Positions 26,315 through 36,128 of a stretch of 64,000 bases of DNA are shown piece after piece. Where the stretch lies: the NCBI RefSeq assembly GCF_021729145.1, contig NZ_JAJSLW010000010.1, positions 186,001 to 250,000 on the forward strand, given 5' to 3'. The notes under the pieces were generated by a model that was given only the letters and a program-made list of their open reading frames with translations, ran no database searches and had not been told where the DNA came from. Numbering within the stretch: the stretch's first letter is position 1; each line of letters begins with the position of its first letter. The stretch is from Membranihabitans maritimus (GTDB lineage: Bacteria; Bacteroidota; Bacteroidia; Chitinophagales; Saprospiraceae). The position numbers and the translations under genes were made by a program.

Positions 26315-27484
26315 TTAATTTCTGTTTTGAATGAATATAAAAACACCTTTTTTGTTGGCAGTTACTATATCCAGTAACCCGTCTTTATTAAGGTCTGTTA
26401 CTGTAAAAATCAATCCAACCCCCGAATTATCATCAATGGGGTGGGGAATCCATTGAGGGTTTTTGCCGGGTTGGTATTCGTACCAATACACTACAGCCGG
26501 GTCATGGCCTCCGGGATCTCCCCCGTTGTGGGCGAAGTGCCGCTTCCCCGTTATAAAATCTATGTTCCCGTCCTGGTTGATATCTTCCATTACCAGGGCG
26601 TGTGTCTGGGAAAAGGAGCTGTCGATGAGATGTTCTTCCCAGGATGTGGTCCCATTGGAGGATACGTTTTCGTGCCACCAGATACCATAATTGTGGGCAG
26701 AGGATGACAACAAGTCTTTTTGCCCGTCCTGGTTGAGATCCAGGTAATACATCTGGGCGCAATCCTGACCCAGATTTTCCGGGTGGAAAGTCCAGTTTTC
26801 CTTTGTGGGGTCGCCCGGGTTTTCCCACCATCCTTTGGTAATAATGACATCTTCGAAACCGTCATTATTCATATCCCCCATACCCAGACCGTGGGTATAT
26901 TTGTGTACGCCGGGGATATTATCTTCCTTACTGATAACAAACTTTTCCCATTCTGTATCGCCTTTTTTGGCCGGAGCTTTTAACCAGATGATTTGATTCT
27001 TTACCGGGTCATTACCCAACAGGTCCGGTCTGCCGTCGCCGTCAATGTCTATCATACGGGGGGATTCATTTCCGAGGTGGTCGTGGATTTCATGCATAGT
27101 CCAATGTCCGGGTTTATTTTTCGGGTTTTCGTACCAAACGACTTCTTCCCCCGGCCATCCTACCCGGATATGGTCGATCCATCCGTCCTGGTTGACATCC
27201 ATTGAAAAATTGAGAAAGGAATTACTATACCCTTTGGTCGGTGAAAATTCCTGGCTTTCCGTAATTTCGTGCATTTCCCAGTTGGGGGCTTCGAACCAGT
27301 GTGCCCCGGCCATCACATCGGTCAGGCCATCTTTGTTTACATCGCCTACGGCCGCACCTTCGGATATAAATCGGTCTGTAAGCCGCGTTTTGTCGAATTG
27401 TATGGAATGTTGGGCAACGGAGGGGAAGATAATGGCGGTAAGTAGGAAGGTCAATACCATTCCCCGTAAGATTATGATTTTCAT
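26315..27484 (-). CDS. FG-GAP/VCBS repeat secreted protein
   Basis: This 389-residue beta-propeller-type protein has a signal peptide ending near PSVAQ. Repeats carry calcium-loop motifs such as DVNKDGLTD, DVNQDGWID, DIDGDGRPD, DMNNDGFED, DLNQDGQKD, DINQDGNID and DLNKDGLLD, seven in all, matching a seven-bladed propeller. Such proteins may bind carbohydrate or act as lyase-like scaffolds; no catalytic residues can be named. It lies between the cytochrome-type gene (3 bp away) and the GH78-like gene (3 bp away). Confidence 0.88.
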   Translation of the reverse strand: MKIIILRGMVLTFLLTAIIFPSVAQHSIQFDKTRLTDRFISEGAAVGDVNKDGLTDVMAGAHWFEAPNWEMHEITESQEFSPTKGYSNSFLNFSMDVNQDGWIDHIRVGWPGEEVVWYENPKNKPGHWTMHEIHDHLGNESPRMIDIDGDGRPDLLGNDPVKNQIIWLKAPAKKGDTEWEKFVISKEDNIPGVHKYTHGLGMGDMNNDGFEDVIITKGWWENPGDPTKENWTFHPENLGQDCAQMYYLDLNQDGQKDLLSSSAHNYGIWWHENVSSNGTTSWEEHLIDSSFSQTHALVMEDINQDGNIDFITGKRHFAHNGGDPGGHDPAVVYWYEYQPGKNPQWIPHPIDDNSGVGLIFTVTDLNKDGLLDIVTANKKGVFIFIQNRN

Positions 27485-27487
27485 ACT

Positions 27488-30400
27488 TTATTGTTTAATA
27501 CTCAATAGGTAATTCATTAGTTTATTGAAATCGGCCCCGGGGATCGTATTCCTGAATTGATCGGGCATCAGGGTAGTTCCGGTAGGCACCTGTTTTTCTA
27601 TATTGTTTTTATTGACTTTAAACTCCTTACCATTTATATCCGCGAATACAATGGCTTCTCCTTCTTCCCTTCGAAAAAGTCCGGTCAGGGTTTTCCCGTC
27701 TTTCATATCAATGTTGAAATTCCGGAATGATTCGGAAATATTCCGGTTGGGGTCCAATATTTTTTCAATTAAAGCATTTTTCCCCCAATTCCCGATCCCA
27801 TCCAGCTGGGGGCCGATCAGTTGGCCTTTCCCGTTAACCTGATGGCACATCATGCAGTTTTTTTCGAATATTTTTTTCCCTTCGGCAATTTCCTGTTCAT
27901 TGGGTGCGAATTGTTCAATCCTTGTAGCGATTACCTGGTTGATATTTTCTATTTCATCACCGAATTTTTTCCGAAGGGCAGAAAATTGCTGTTCCTGTGT
28001 GCCGGAAATATTTTTATCTAGTTCGGATTGTACGGATTTTTCGAGCAGGATATCGATTCTTATTTTTTTATCTTCTACGGCATTAAGAAGGAGGTCAATT
28101 CCTCTCGTGTTTTTTGCCAAATGGGAGGCAATCGCAGTCTGTAATTGCCGGTTGCGGATCATGATCTGGGAAGTAAGTAGGGCCTCTGTCCCCTTTACTG
28201 CGGCACCATATATTACCGGTGTAAGGGCAGCTTTGAATTCCCCGGATTCAGAGGGTGAACGGTAGGTTGTTGCCAGGATTTGGTAGCCTTCTTCCGGACG
28301 GAGACTTTGCAGCGCTGTGGCGGCCGATATCCTAAGCTGAAGCGGGGCCCGGGAATTGTTGAATATCCCGGTTATTTTTCCGGAGAATTTATCAAGCTGG
28401 AAAGGGCCTACGTGGTTAATCGCCCAAATCCAGCTTTTCGGTATGTTATTGTCTGTGGGTTGCCATTTTTCAGGGATATTTTCCATCACGGTTTGGGTGT
28501 ATTCCCGTTGCCATTTGGTAAATGCCGGTGAATGGATGCCACCCCTGGCTGCTATACCTCCTTCAATGGCCTGCAACATTTGGAATTGCGGTTCTTTTTC
28601 AAAAATAAAATCGCGTTTCATTTCATTGATGAATGCTGTAAAATCGATGGGGGATATAGACCTGGCCAGGTAATGGGCTATTTTGATTTTTTCGGTAATT
28701 CCTAATTCATAGGTATTGGATTGCTCCAGGATATACCGGGCCGCATCCTCGGAAGGGATGTCGAGCATAGCTTTGTACAATACATTGAACTGGGCTTCCA
28801 GTGGGGTGGATGCCACTATTTGTTGCATGACGGCTGGGTCCCGGAGGTTGAGTTGGATACCCAACATGGCCGTATATTTGAGGTGGGTATCTGCGTTATC
28901 GGTGTTCCGGTATAATTCTATTAACGGATCGATATGGGATGTGGACGTAAAATGGCCAAGTACTTCAGCGCTCACCCTTTTGACGTGGGGATTTTCACTA
29001 TTGTTGACGGAGGCAAGCAAATGGTTTTGGTATTGGGGGCTTAGGGCAGGACGTTCTTTCAGGATCCTGATGCCGTGCACCTGTATCATTGGGTCGGGGT
29101 GGCGGAGCGCGCGGTTTATCAAATGGGAGTCCAGGCCCCCTATCCGTTGCAATACCCAAAGACCATGAATAAATGTTAACTTGTCGATTTCCATATTGCT
29201 TATCGATGATTCGACGGTTTCCACGGCGGCACTTCCCCATACATCCACGATCATATCTGCAGCATTCAGACGTGTTTGGAGGTTGGGTGAAGAAAGCTTT
29301 CCCAGGTAGTATTCTATGCTGGTCTCCATCAGGCTATCGGCAGGGGGTGTAGGGCCGCCTTCATAGGTTATCCGCCAGATCCGGCCGCTGTTCCGGTCCC
29401 GTCCTTCGTGGTCGAGTGGTACTTCATAATGCCCGATGATTTTGTTGTAAAAATCCGCTACATATAATGCCCCGTCCGGTCCCATTTTTACATCGACCGG
29501 GCGAAACCAGGGGTCTTTGCTGACCAATAGGGGATCTCTCTTTTGTGCAATAGGGGTAGATCCTTCAAAGATCATGGCATTCCGGTCTATCCTGCAGGTA
29601 ACAACGTCGCCGGAATAAAAGCAATGTTGGTATTCTTCGGGGAAATTATTGGCGGTATATAATTCCAATCCTGCCAGTGCCGTGGAACCTAAGTTGTAAT
29701 CCATCATCTCGGGGGCGAAACCGAGGGCCGGTGGTTTTTTTCCAAAATGGGGATAATTTCCCTGGGGTATGAGCTGGAAAATAGGTTTGGAGTGGCAATC
29801 GGCGGAATACAGATATCCCCATTCATCGTAAGCATAACCAAACGGGTTGACCCGTCCAAAGGTAGTTTGTTCGACCCTTTCTCCATCGGGGGAAAACCGG
29901 AATGTATTTCCTGAAGTCATAGTGATGCTATCCCCATCTGTCCCGGCAATGGTAGAAGTATTGGTGAATCCGTGGCAAGCGTGTATCCATCCGTCATATC
30001 CACGGGCCAGGTTATTGACCATGCCATGCGTATCATTATGTCCGAAAGGGCCCAACAATACTTCCGGATTGGCGTCGGCTTTTTGGTCATTATTTTCATC
30101 CCTGAAGTAATACAGATTCGGGATGCTGTAAGCGATAGCGCCATCGAGCATAGGCATTATACCGATGGGAATATTCAGGTCGGAGACAAAATCGTCTATT
30201 TGGTCTGCCCGGCCATCACCATCCGTATCTTCGAGTATCGATATTTTGTCGGCTCCCTGTCCTTTCCCGGCGGCAATGGGGTATTCGGAAGATTGGGTGA
30301 CCCATAGGCGCCCCCTGTTATCGAATTCCATATTGATCGGCTTGGTAATATCGGGTTCCGAGGCGAAGAGGGTAACTTTGAAACCTTCGGGTACTACAAA

Positions 30401-30574
30401 GCTCTTTTGTTCATCTTCCGGGGATTGGAAATCAGTGGTTCGCACATGTTGGGCATACAGGTCGGGGTCGGGTAATTCTTCTTTTTCCCCGGATTGGCAG
30501 CCAAAGAAACACACGAAAACAAGGAATAAAATCGGATAAATTCGTCTTATCGATTTTGTAAATATTGATACCAT
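27488..30574 (-). CDS. PVC-type dehydrogenase/HEAT/cytochrome c lipoprotein (1028 aa)
   Basis: This large lipoprotein (lipobox near FFGC, about residue 26) has three parts. A beta-propeller 'membrane-bound dehydrogenase' domain (about 60-410) contains FVVPEGFKVTLFASEPDI and FRPVDVKMGPDGALYVADFY. A helical HEAT-like region spans about 430-850. A C-terminal cytochrome c domain has the heme site CMMCH (Cys907, Cys910, His911), with a possible distal Met in LMPDQF. The architecture is common in Planctomycetes and Bacteroidota and is thought to oxidise sugars or alcohols and pass electrons to heme; the substrate is not established. It leads the operon with FG-GAP, GH78-like and SelW-like genes. 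Confidence 0.85.
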   Translation of the reverse strand: MVSIFTKSIRRIYPILFLVFVCFFGCQSGEKEELPDPDLYAQHVRTTDFQSPEDEQKSFVVPEGFKVTLFASEPDITKPINMEFDNRGRLWVTQSSEYPIAAGKGQGADKISILEDTDGDGRADQIDDFVSDLNIPIGIMPMLDGAIAYSIPNLYYFRDENNDQKADANPEVLLGPFGHNDTHGMVNNLARGYDGWIHACHGFTNTSTIAGTDGDSITMTSGNTFRFSPDGERVEQTTFGRVNPFGYAYDEWGYLYSADCHSKPIFQLIPQGNYPHFGKKPPALGFAPEMMDYNLGSTALAGLELYTANNFPEEYQHCFYSGDVVTCRIDRNAMIFEGSTPIAQKRDPLLVSKDPWFRPVDVKMGPDGALYVADFYNKIIGHYEVPLDHEGRDRNSGRIWRITYEGGPTPPADSLMETSIEYYLGKLSSPNLQTRLNAADMIVDVWGSAAVETVESSISNMEIDKLTFIHGLWVLQRIGGLDSHLINRALRHPDPMIQVHGIRILKERPALSPQYQNHLLASVNNSENPHVKRVSAEVLGHFTSTSHIDPLIELYRNTDNADTHLKYTAMLGIQLNLRDPAVMQQIVASTPLEAQFNVLYKAMLDIPSEDAARYILEQSNTYELGITEKIKIAHYLARSISPIDFTAFINEMKRDFIFEKEPQFQMLQAIEGGIAARGGIHSPAFTKWQREYTQTVMENIPEKWQPTDNNIPKSWIWAINHVGPFQLDKFSGKITGIFNNSRAPLQLRISAATALQSLRPEEGYQILATTYRSPSESGEFKAALTPVIYGAAVKGTEALLTSQIMIRNRQLQTAIASHLAKNTRGIDLLLNAVEDKKIRIDILLEKSVQSELDKNISGTQEQQFSALRKKFGDEIENINQVIATRIEQFAPNEQEIAEGKKIFEKNCMMCHQVNGKGQLIGPQLDGIGNWGKNALIEKILDPNRNISESFRNFNIDMKDGKTLTGLFRREEGEAIVFADINGKEFKVNKNNIEKQVPTGTTLMPDQFRNTIPGADFNKLMNYLLSIKQ

Positions 30575-30601
30575 TAGGTGATTGATTTAATTGTACATGA
30601 A

Positions 30602-30901
30602 TTACAGCGACGGAATGTCAAGTTTTTTCGGGTCTTGTATTGTATCAAAAAAAGAGAGTACTATGATTCATTCTTTTTCAATTTTGTAAATCAAAAAGTA
30701 ATATAATATAACCTGAATCCGGATATTTTCAAGTTGTGTTGGTTTTCCAATATAAGGGGTTAATAGAAGTAATTTTTCATTCTTCTTTACCAGCTCGACA
30801 ATCTTTTTACTATATGGAAACGATTTATTTCTTGTATTCCAATAGGTGTAAGTACTGAAGTGAGTTCTTTTTGGGCCCTCGGTGACCCCATTATTCTCCA
30901 T
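30602..30901 (-). pseudogene. RelE/ParE-type toxin with in-frame stop
   Basis: From the ATG at 30901 the frame gives a ParE/RelE-like fold: GVTEGPKRTHFSTYTYWNTR, SYSKK-like helices, LLTPYIGKPTQLENIRIQVI and FLIYKIEKE. A TGA at 30668-30670 then interrupts it. The same frame continues as IIVLSFFDTIQDPKKLDIPSL to a TAA at 30602, which is the usual last strand and tail. The conserved Arg in the D-T-R-Q-D-P motif is Ile here. So the toxin has both a nonsense codon and a lost key residue and is very likely dead. It overlaps the antitoxin by 11 bases. Confidence 0.78.
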
Positions 30902-31130
30902 CCAGCCATTGGTAAATATCTTTCCAAAATTGTTCGTTACTTTTGAATTCTCCTTTTTTTACTTGCTCTTCAGATTCCTGTATAGCATCAATCATTTCAT
31001 CAGTTAAAAGTATTTCTTCCTTTGCAGAATCATGTAATTGCAAGAGGGGTTGGATTTGCTGTACGAGGTTTTCATCCTGTAGATGAATTATTTGATCAAT
31101 TATATTAATCTTAATATCTGTCGTTGTCAT
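30891..31130 (-). CDS. antitoxin of the RelE/ParE-type pair
   Basis: This 79-residue acidic helical protein opens MTTTDIKINIIDQIIHLQDE and ends FWKDIYQWLDGE, a form common for Bacteroidota antitoxins of ParE/RelE toxins. The N-terminal half may dimerise and bind DNA, and the C-terminal half should wrap the toxin. It is intact although its toxin is truncated, as expected if the toxin was lost first. The region is AT-rich compared with the neighbouring carbohydrate genes. Confidence 0.72.
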   Translation of the reverse strand: MTTTDIKINIIDQIIHLQDENLVQQIQPLLQLHDSAKEEILLTDEMIDAIQESEEQVKKGEFKSNEQFWKDIYQWLDGE

Positions 31131-31206
31131 GACATTTTATTTTGACCTAATATAAGGTTTTTATAAAAAATCAAACCGGGATTTGCTGTAAAATTCAAAC
31201 CCCTGT

Positions 31207-31368
31207 TATACACAGCACGATTGATTTTGACCGGTTTCTATGTGTGAAAATGGCCGCTCTCTTCATCGAAAATACGCGCCATAACCCGCTATGGCTGTGT
31301 TTTTCTTTTTGATATCGATCATTTTCACTTACATATCGAACCGGTCAAACCAAAACGTCCCGGGTATA
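31207..31368. repeat. MITE-like palindromic element, copy 2
   Basis: This 162-bp element is homologous to 8970-9133. Its terminal inverted repeats start TATACACAGC on the left and end CCCGGGTATA on the right, and the inner GACCGGTTT pairs with GAACCGGTC. The loop region can form a second stem, GCCATA with TATGGC. It starts 77 bp before the antitoxin gene's start and ends 36 bp from the Gfo/Idh stop, so like copy 1 it lies right at the 3' end of a minus-strand carbohydrate operon. Confidence 0.7.
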
Positions 31369-31404
31369 TCATCAATATCCTAGCTTCCCGTAAAGGTGTT
31401 TTAC

Positions 31405-32553
31405 CTACTTTACGTCTTCCCAACTTCTGCTTTTTGCAGATTTCAATACCGCGTTGCAGACTTTTTCAGTTTCCAATGCGTCTTTAAAGGTTGGTCCGGC
31501 GGCTTCTTCCCCTTCTTCCAGGCTTTTGAAAAAATCGGCTGCCTGGTGGATAAAGGAATGTTCGTAACCGATGTTGGTACCGGGGATCCACCATCGGTCC
31601 ATATAGGGTTGATCTCCGTCACTGACATGGATAGAACGCCATCCCCGAACTACGGATTCATCGCTGTGGTCGAAATATTCCAACCTGTGCATATCGTGCA
31701 GGTCCCAGCGGATGGAAGCGTGTTCTCCGTTAATTTCAAAAGTATATAAGGCTTTGTGTCCACGGGCGTATCTCGTAGCTTCGAACAGGCCGAGGGAGCC
31801 GTTGGAAAAATGGCAATGGAAAATACTGGCATCATCAATCCCTACTTTTTGTACTTCCCCCGAATCCTGGTGTACCCGTTCTTTTACAAAGGTTTCGGTA
31901 ACGGCGGACACATCTTTGATACCCCCATTGATCCAAATAGCGGTATCTATACAGTGTGCCAGCAAGTCACCGGTCACCCCGGATCCGGCTGCATCAACGT
32001 CCAGCCTCCAAAGGGCATCGCCACCCTGGGGCAGTTCGGGACTTATCGTCCAATCCTGCAAGAAATTCGCGCGGTAATGGAAAATTTTACCCAGTTTACC
32101 GGAGTCTACAATTTGTTTTGCCAATGTAACAGCTGGAACTCTCCTGTAGTTGTACCATACGGTATTGGGAACGCCGGATTTGTCTACTACCTCTACCATT
32201 TTTTTTGCTTCTTCAAAATCACTGGATAGCGGTTTTTCGCAGAGAATTATTTTTCCGGCTTCTGCTGCTGCAATGGCTATTTCAGCGTGCATATTATTGG
32301 GTGTACATATATCTATAGCATCTATGTCATCGCGTTCTACTACTTTCTTCCAATCCGTTTCATAGGAATTAAATCCCCACGTCTCGGCAAATTCTTTTAC
32401 CTTTTCTTCGTTTCGCGAACATACGGTTTGGAGGACGGGACGATATTCGAGATCGGGGAAAAAATTACCAATTCTACTGTATGCATTGGCGTGCATTTTC
32501 CCCATCAAACCTCGTCCGATTAGACCAATTCTGATTTCTTTTTTTTCTCCCAT
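31405..32553 (-). CDS. Gfo/Idh/MocA family oxidoreductase
   Basis: This 382-residue NAD(P)-dependent sugar oxidoreductase has an N-terminal Rossmann fold with [20 protein letters not shown] (about 6-25) and the CEKPLSSD motif (about 100-107, with the conserved Lys). A C-terminal alpha/beta domain has [10 protein letters not shown]-like residues ([19 protein letters not shown]) carrying the usual Asp/His. No signal peptide, so cytoplasmic. Relatives interconvert inositol, glucose or 3-keto sugars. It is the last gene of the six-gene operon beginning at 39615 and could reduce or oxidise the 3-position of the released sugar (inference). Confidence 0.92.
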   Translation of the reverse strand: MGEKKEIRIGLIGRGLMGKMHANAYSRIGNFFPDLEYRPVLQTVCSRNEEKVKEFAETWGFNSYETDWKKVVERDDIDAIDICTPNNMHAEIAIAAAEAGKIILCEKPLSSDFEEAKKMVEVVDKSGVPNTVWYNYRRVPAVTLAKQIVDSGKLGKIFHYRANFLQDWTISPELPQGGDALWRLDVDAAGSGVTGDLLAHCIDTAIWINGGIKDVSAVTETFVKERVHQDSGEVQKVGIDDASIFHCHFSNGSLGLFEATRYARGHKALYTFEINGEHASIRWDLHDMHRLEYFDHSDESVVRGWRSIHVSDGDQPYMDRWWIPGTNIGYEHSFIHQAADFFKSLEEGEEAAGPTFKDALETEKVCNAVLKSAKSRSWEDVK

Positions 32554-32676
32554 TATATTTGATTTTTAATTTTTAAAATAAAGCTACGAGTTGTGCGCTT
32601 GCCCCTCTCGATGGTTATCGGGATCGGGATCGGGATTGCGAACCTCCGGACTCCCGACTTCTGTCTTCCGACTTCC

Positions 32677-33717
32677 TTATTCCTGCCACCCGTGTTGTTC
32701 CCTTACCTGGATCATCGATCTCAGGATATCATTCCATGTTTTTTGATCATTCATTACACTGTTGTCGAACATACAACCGTCCCAACAAATGTGATTGAAT
32801 TTTTTTGTAAGTGTACCGTCTTCATTGCGCAACCAATAGCCTGCATCCCGGGGGATATTGAGTTTGCCATTGGGATCTGTAGCCAGGCAATGCCTTCCGG
32901 TCTTATCATGAGAGCCCGAACCAAAAACGGTGCCGTCGTTTTGGGCTACGTGAAAATCAATAGTCCAGGGCCGGAGGGCGTTGGTAAGTGTGACGAGTCC
33001 CTGTTTGAAGGTTTCTTCGTCGCTCCAGTCAAAATCTTCCGGAAGGATCCGGTCTTGCGGCCGGTTATATCCCAGGAGGTACAAAAGGGTATGGGCCATG
33101 TCTGCCTGAAATCCGATATTGGGTCTGTCCACTTCTGCAAGGGTGTCTACCATGGTTTTCCAGGATTGCATACCGCCCCAGCAAATTTCTCCTTCTGCGG
33201 CGAGGTCTTCGCCATAGTCTGCTGCTACATCGCAAGCTTCCCTGAAGGTCTGGGCAATTAATTTGGTATTGGCCACGGGGTCTTTTTCCCATGTTCCGGG
33301 GTCAGTAGCGGAATCGATGCGGATAATTCCATTGGGCCGTACGCCGTATTCCCGCAATTTTTGGGCAAAATGAGCGGCATTTTTTACTTGTTCAACAAAT
33401 TTTTTCCGGTCCTCTTTGCTTCCCATGGCAGAACCGCCGTCGGGGGGCCATATCGGGGCAACTACCGACCCCACTTCGAGATTCAAGTCGGTTACTTTTT
33501 CCGCAAATCTTTTTATGCCTTCTTCCGAATTGTACGGTGCGAAATGAGCGTCAAAAAGCCCGATATCTATTCCATCAAATTTCTGGCCATCCACTTCGGC
33601 ATTTGCCGTCATCTCCAGCATGGTGTCTAATGGAATAATGGGTTGGGAATCAGGCCCTTTTCCTACGAGACCGGGCCATGTAGCATTGTGTAATTTTGGA
33701 AAATTATTTTTACTCAT
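32677..33717 (-). CDS. sugar phosphate isomerase/epimerase (xylose-isomerase-like TIM barrel)
   Basis: This 346-residue protein uses the ATG at 33717 ([19 protein letters not shown]); an upstream in-frame ATG at 33759 gives an implausible leader. Features of the AP-endonuclease-2-like TIM barrel include [12 protein letters not shown], the metal-site acids in [11 protein letters not shown] and [14 protein letters not shown], and [17 protein letters not shown] with a conserved His. Such enzymes isomerise or epimerise keto sugars using a divalent metal. It lacks a signal peptide. In the operon it sits between the cupin and the Gfo/Idh oxidoreductase. The 123 bp after it contain a short GATCGG run and no gene. 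Confidence 0.88.
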   Translation of the reverse strand: MSKNNFPKLHNATWPGLVGKGPDSQPIIPLDTMLEMTANAEVDGQKFDGIDIGLFDAHFAPYNSEEGIKRFAEKVTDLNLEVGSVVAPIWPPDGGSAMGSKEDRKKFVEQVKNAAHFAQKLREYGVRPNGIIRIDSATDPGTWEKDPVANTKLIAQTFREACDVAADYGEDLAAEGEICWGGMQSWKTMVDTLAEVDRPNIGFQADMAHTLLYLLGYNRPQDRILPEDFDWSDEETFKQGLVTLTNALRPWTIDFHVAQNDGTVFGSGSHDKTGRHCLATDPNGKLNIPRDAGYWLRNEDGTLTKKFNHICWDGCMFDNSVMNDQKTWNDILRSMIQVREQHGWQE

Positions 33718-33779
33718 TATTTTTCTTTTTTTAGTTAAAAAATTATCCGACAATCTCATAGGGCCGGTATCATATCCAG

Positions 33780-35000
33780 TTATATGTCTAATTTCAAATC
33801 CGGGTTCCCGGGGCCAAAATGTTTCAACATTACGATCGGGTCCGAACTAGAATGATTAACTATTTTCACGCCTTCTTTTGCGGCATCTTCAGAAACGAAA
33901 TATTCGTCATTCGTTAATTGACCGTATCGTATCAAAGAGGGGGTCTCTATATCCCAAACGCCCATCTTTCCATGACCTTGCATCATAATCATCCCGTAGG
34001 CTGCATTGTCTTTTATTACTACCGTCTCTCCCGGGTTGACCGTTAATTCTTTGGCACTAAATGCATCCGACCTATAACAGATCCATTTTTCAGTATACCC
34101 TTCCGATTGCATTTCTTCAGTGGGTTTAACGGGTATAGGTCGCATAAAGCGGGTTTCCAATAAATTGGGATTGACATTGAGGTCCCAGTCGATTACTTCC
34201 ATTAGGTGATCAAAATCACCCATTTTCTCTTCCGGTGTATCTTTCCAGAGCAGTTCTTCGGGGATGACAGCTTCATTGACCAGTGACTGGTACATGGCAA
34301 AAACATCCGATGCCGTCTGTGGCTCATATGTACACAAACTACCGGGGGCATGCAGCATGCCCGGAGGTACATCCCATCCTGTGCCGGGATATAGCGGAAA
34401 TGCCTGTGAATAGCTGGTTATTTTATTGTCTCCTTTTGTAAAATTTTTAAGACACTCCAGGATTTCATCTTTTGTAGTTCCCGGGGCGATTCCAAAAAAG
34501 GTGTACGGGAAATCACCCCCGTGGTTGTTGACCTGGGGAGGGAAGTAATAGGCTTCTGGCTTTCCCTTTTGTCCTGTCAGGGCGGCGTGTTTGTCCCTGT
34601 GGTGGATATGGTGGGGTAGTGGGCCCATATTGTCGAAAAATTTGGAGTACATCGGCCAACTTTTATATTCATCCCACAACCGGTCACCTATGATGTCGCC
34701 CTTGAGTTCATCTACAGCATCTTTTAGCGTTACGCGTTCTTCATGCGATCCATCATTAAAGACAATAAAACTCAATCCTTCGTGATCTCCTGTCAGTGGA
34801 CCATTCTCCGCCGGAGTAGTAGAGGAAAACCAACGTTCATCTATTCCACCCCTTTCGCCTCCCAGGATATAATAATCGTCGGGATGGAGTTTGATTCTTC
34901 TTCCCGGAACGCAAAAGGATCGCGGTACCCAATTAGGGGCCAGACGGACGATCCCCTGTCCCTGATCCATGGCTTTTTTTGCTGTATTGTGTTTGCTCAT
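33780..35000 (-). CDS. cupin-type sugar isomerase-like protein
   Basis: This 406-residue cytoplasmic protein resembles class I mannose-6-phosphate-isomerase-like cupins. The first barrel includes [15 protein letters not shown], whose clustered His residues can hold a metal. [20 protein letters not shown] supplies another His, and a second cupin half near the C-terminus has [20 protein letters not shown]. The substrate is unknown; isomerisation of a free sugar or uronate is the reasonable guess. It is 16 bp after the DUF4432 gene and 62 bp before the chosen start of the TIM-barrel gene, within one operon. Confidence 0.7.
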   Translation of the reverse strand: MSKHNTAKKAMDQGQGIVRLAPNWVPRSFCVPGRRIKLHPDDYYILGGERGGIDERWFSSTTPAENGPLTGDHEGLSFIVFNDGSHEERVTLKDAVDELKGDIIGDRLWDEYKSWPMYSKFFDNMGPLPHHIHHRDKHAALTGQKGKPEAYYFPPQVNNHGGDFPYTFFGIAPGTTKDEILECLKNFTKGDNKITSYSQAFPLYPGTGWDVPPGMLHAPGSLCTYEPQTASDVFAMYQSLVNEAVIPEELLWKDTPEEKMGDFDHLMEVIDWDLNVNPNLLETRFMRPIPVKPTEEMQSEGYTEKWICYRSDAFSAKELTVNPGETVVIKDNAAYGMIMMQGHGKMGVWDIETPSLIRYGQLTNDEYFVSEDAAKEGVKIVNHSSSDPIVMLKHFGPGNPDLKLDI

Positions 35001-35016
35001 TACGTGATATATTAAT

Positions 35017-36090
35017 TTATGCTTTAGTAAATTTTTGAATTGATTCCGAGTCTGTAAGTATAGAAAGTTCTATTTCATAGGCGCTGGATTCCCCGGGTCC
35101 AAGCATTCGTAAACTCCCTTCATTTTTTGCTTTTCCCTGACCGATAGGATGATTGGTTCCGGGTTCCAGTCCCAGTACATATTCGCGTTTTCCCCAGTGT
35201 TGCCAATTCGTCAGTGCAGGGAGTTGGGACTTCTTAGTCTGTAAGGTAACCGCCAATTCCAATGAGGGATTGTATAATCCACATGTATAATGGCCATTGT
35301 TATTTGCTTGAGGATCTATAAAACCAGCGGCTTCCCCATACCCCGAATGTTCTTCGAGAACCGGTTGGCATTTCTTGAAATCGTGGTCTTTGTTAAAGAT
35401 CTTGTTATCCAGTTCACCGCCTCGGGATTTCCAATCCCCATCCCAAATAATTTCAGTCCCTTCGTCCACTAACGGCCAACCGAAATTAAAGTGGTAAAGT
35501 AACATATGCGGGGTTGGCATATTCCCGATGTTCCTGACAGTATCCCTGATTTTAATTACAGGAGAAAATAATGTACCCGAAATGGTCCTTTTTAATTCCA
35601 AATGAGGTCCAAAGACCCGGGTTTGCTTTATGCGGGCCGTTATGCTCATTTCATTATTTCCGTTGACCAGGTCCGGTTGGATAATTGATTCTATCTCTGC
35701 GGGTACGTTGCTGATTTCTCCATGCAGGCCACGCGTTCCGTTTTTATCATTTTCAGGCCCCCCGACGTGGGATAAACCACAAGTGGTCATAAGGCCCCCT
35801 CCGAAATTTTTGAGCCAATCTATTCCTTTATCTGCAAACGGCTGTGCGGGGGCTGTTCCCTGGTTACTAATCCAGGCCAGGCTATGCCGATTGAAAAAGG
35901 CTTCGGTAATATCCATTGAGCGGTCCAAAGCCAATTTAAAGCGAAAACCACTACCGGTGTTGAACCAGGCAATTCGGGAGCCTCTGCCATGCCCATTATC
36001 TAAGACAGATGTTTCTATTCCCCCTGCCTGAGAAATATTTGAAACTTTATCTCTCCAGTTTTTCGCTGTCGTGTTTTCAAAATTACCCAT
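35017..36090 (-). CDS. DUF4432 aldose-1-epimerase-like protein
   Basis: This 357-residue galactose-mutarotase-fold protein of the DUF4432 family is marked by SMDITEAFFNRHSLAWISNQ, FGGGLMTTCGLSHVGGP, GLHGEISNVPAE and PHMLLYHFNFGWPLVDEG. The His in LHGEIS and in YHFNFGWP match the positions of mutarotase substrate-binding histidines. There is no signal peptide. It may equilibrate anomers or bind a keto sugar before isomerisation. It follows the DUF1080 gene by 38 bp and precedes the cupin by 16 bp. Confidence 0.85.
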   Translation of the reverse strand: MGNFENTTAKNWRDKVSNISQAGGIETSVLDNGHGRGSRIAWFNTGSGFRFKLALDRSMDITEAFFNRHSLAWISNQGTAPAQPFADKGIDWLKNFGGGLMTTCGLSHVGGPENDKNGTRGLHGEISNVPAEIESIIQPDLVNGNNEMSITARIKQTRVFGPHLELKRTISGTLFSPVIKIRDTVRNIGNMPTPHMLLYHFNFGWPLVDEGTEIIWDGDWKSRGGELDNKIFNKDHDFKKCQPVLEEHSGYGEAAGFIDPQANNNGHYTCGLYNPSLELAVTLQTKKSQLPALTNWQHWGKREYVLGLEPGTNHPIGQGKAKNEGSLRMLGPGESSAYEIELSILTDSESIQKFTKA

Positions 36091-36128
36091 TCCATTATTG
36101 CATTTAACCGAATTCCTATCCCGGTGTA

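Noticed and set aside
32554-32676. Short GATCGG tandem run as a repeat array
   Set aside because: Only about three units in a small gap; too short to be meaningful or CRISPR-like.
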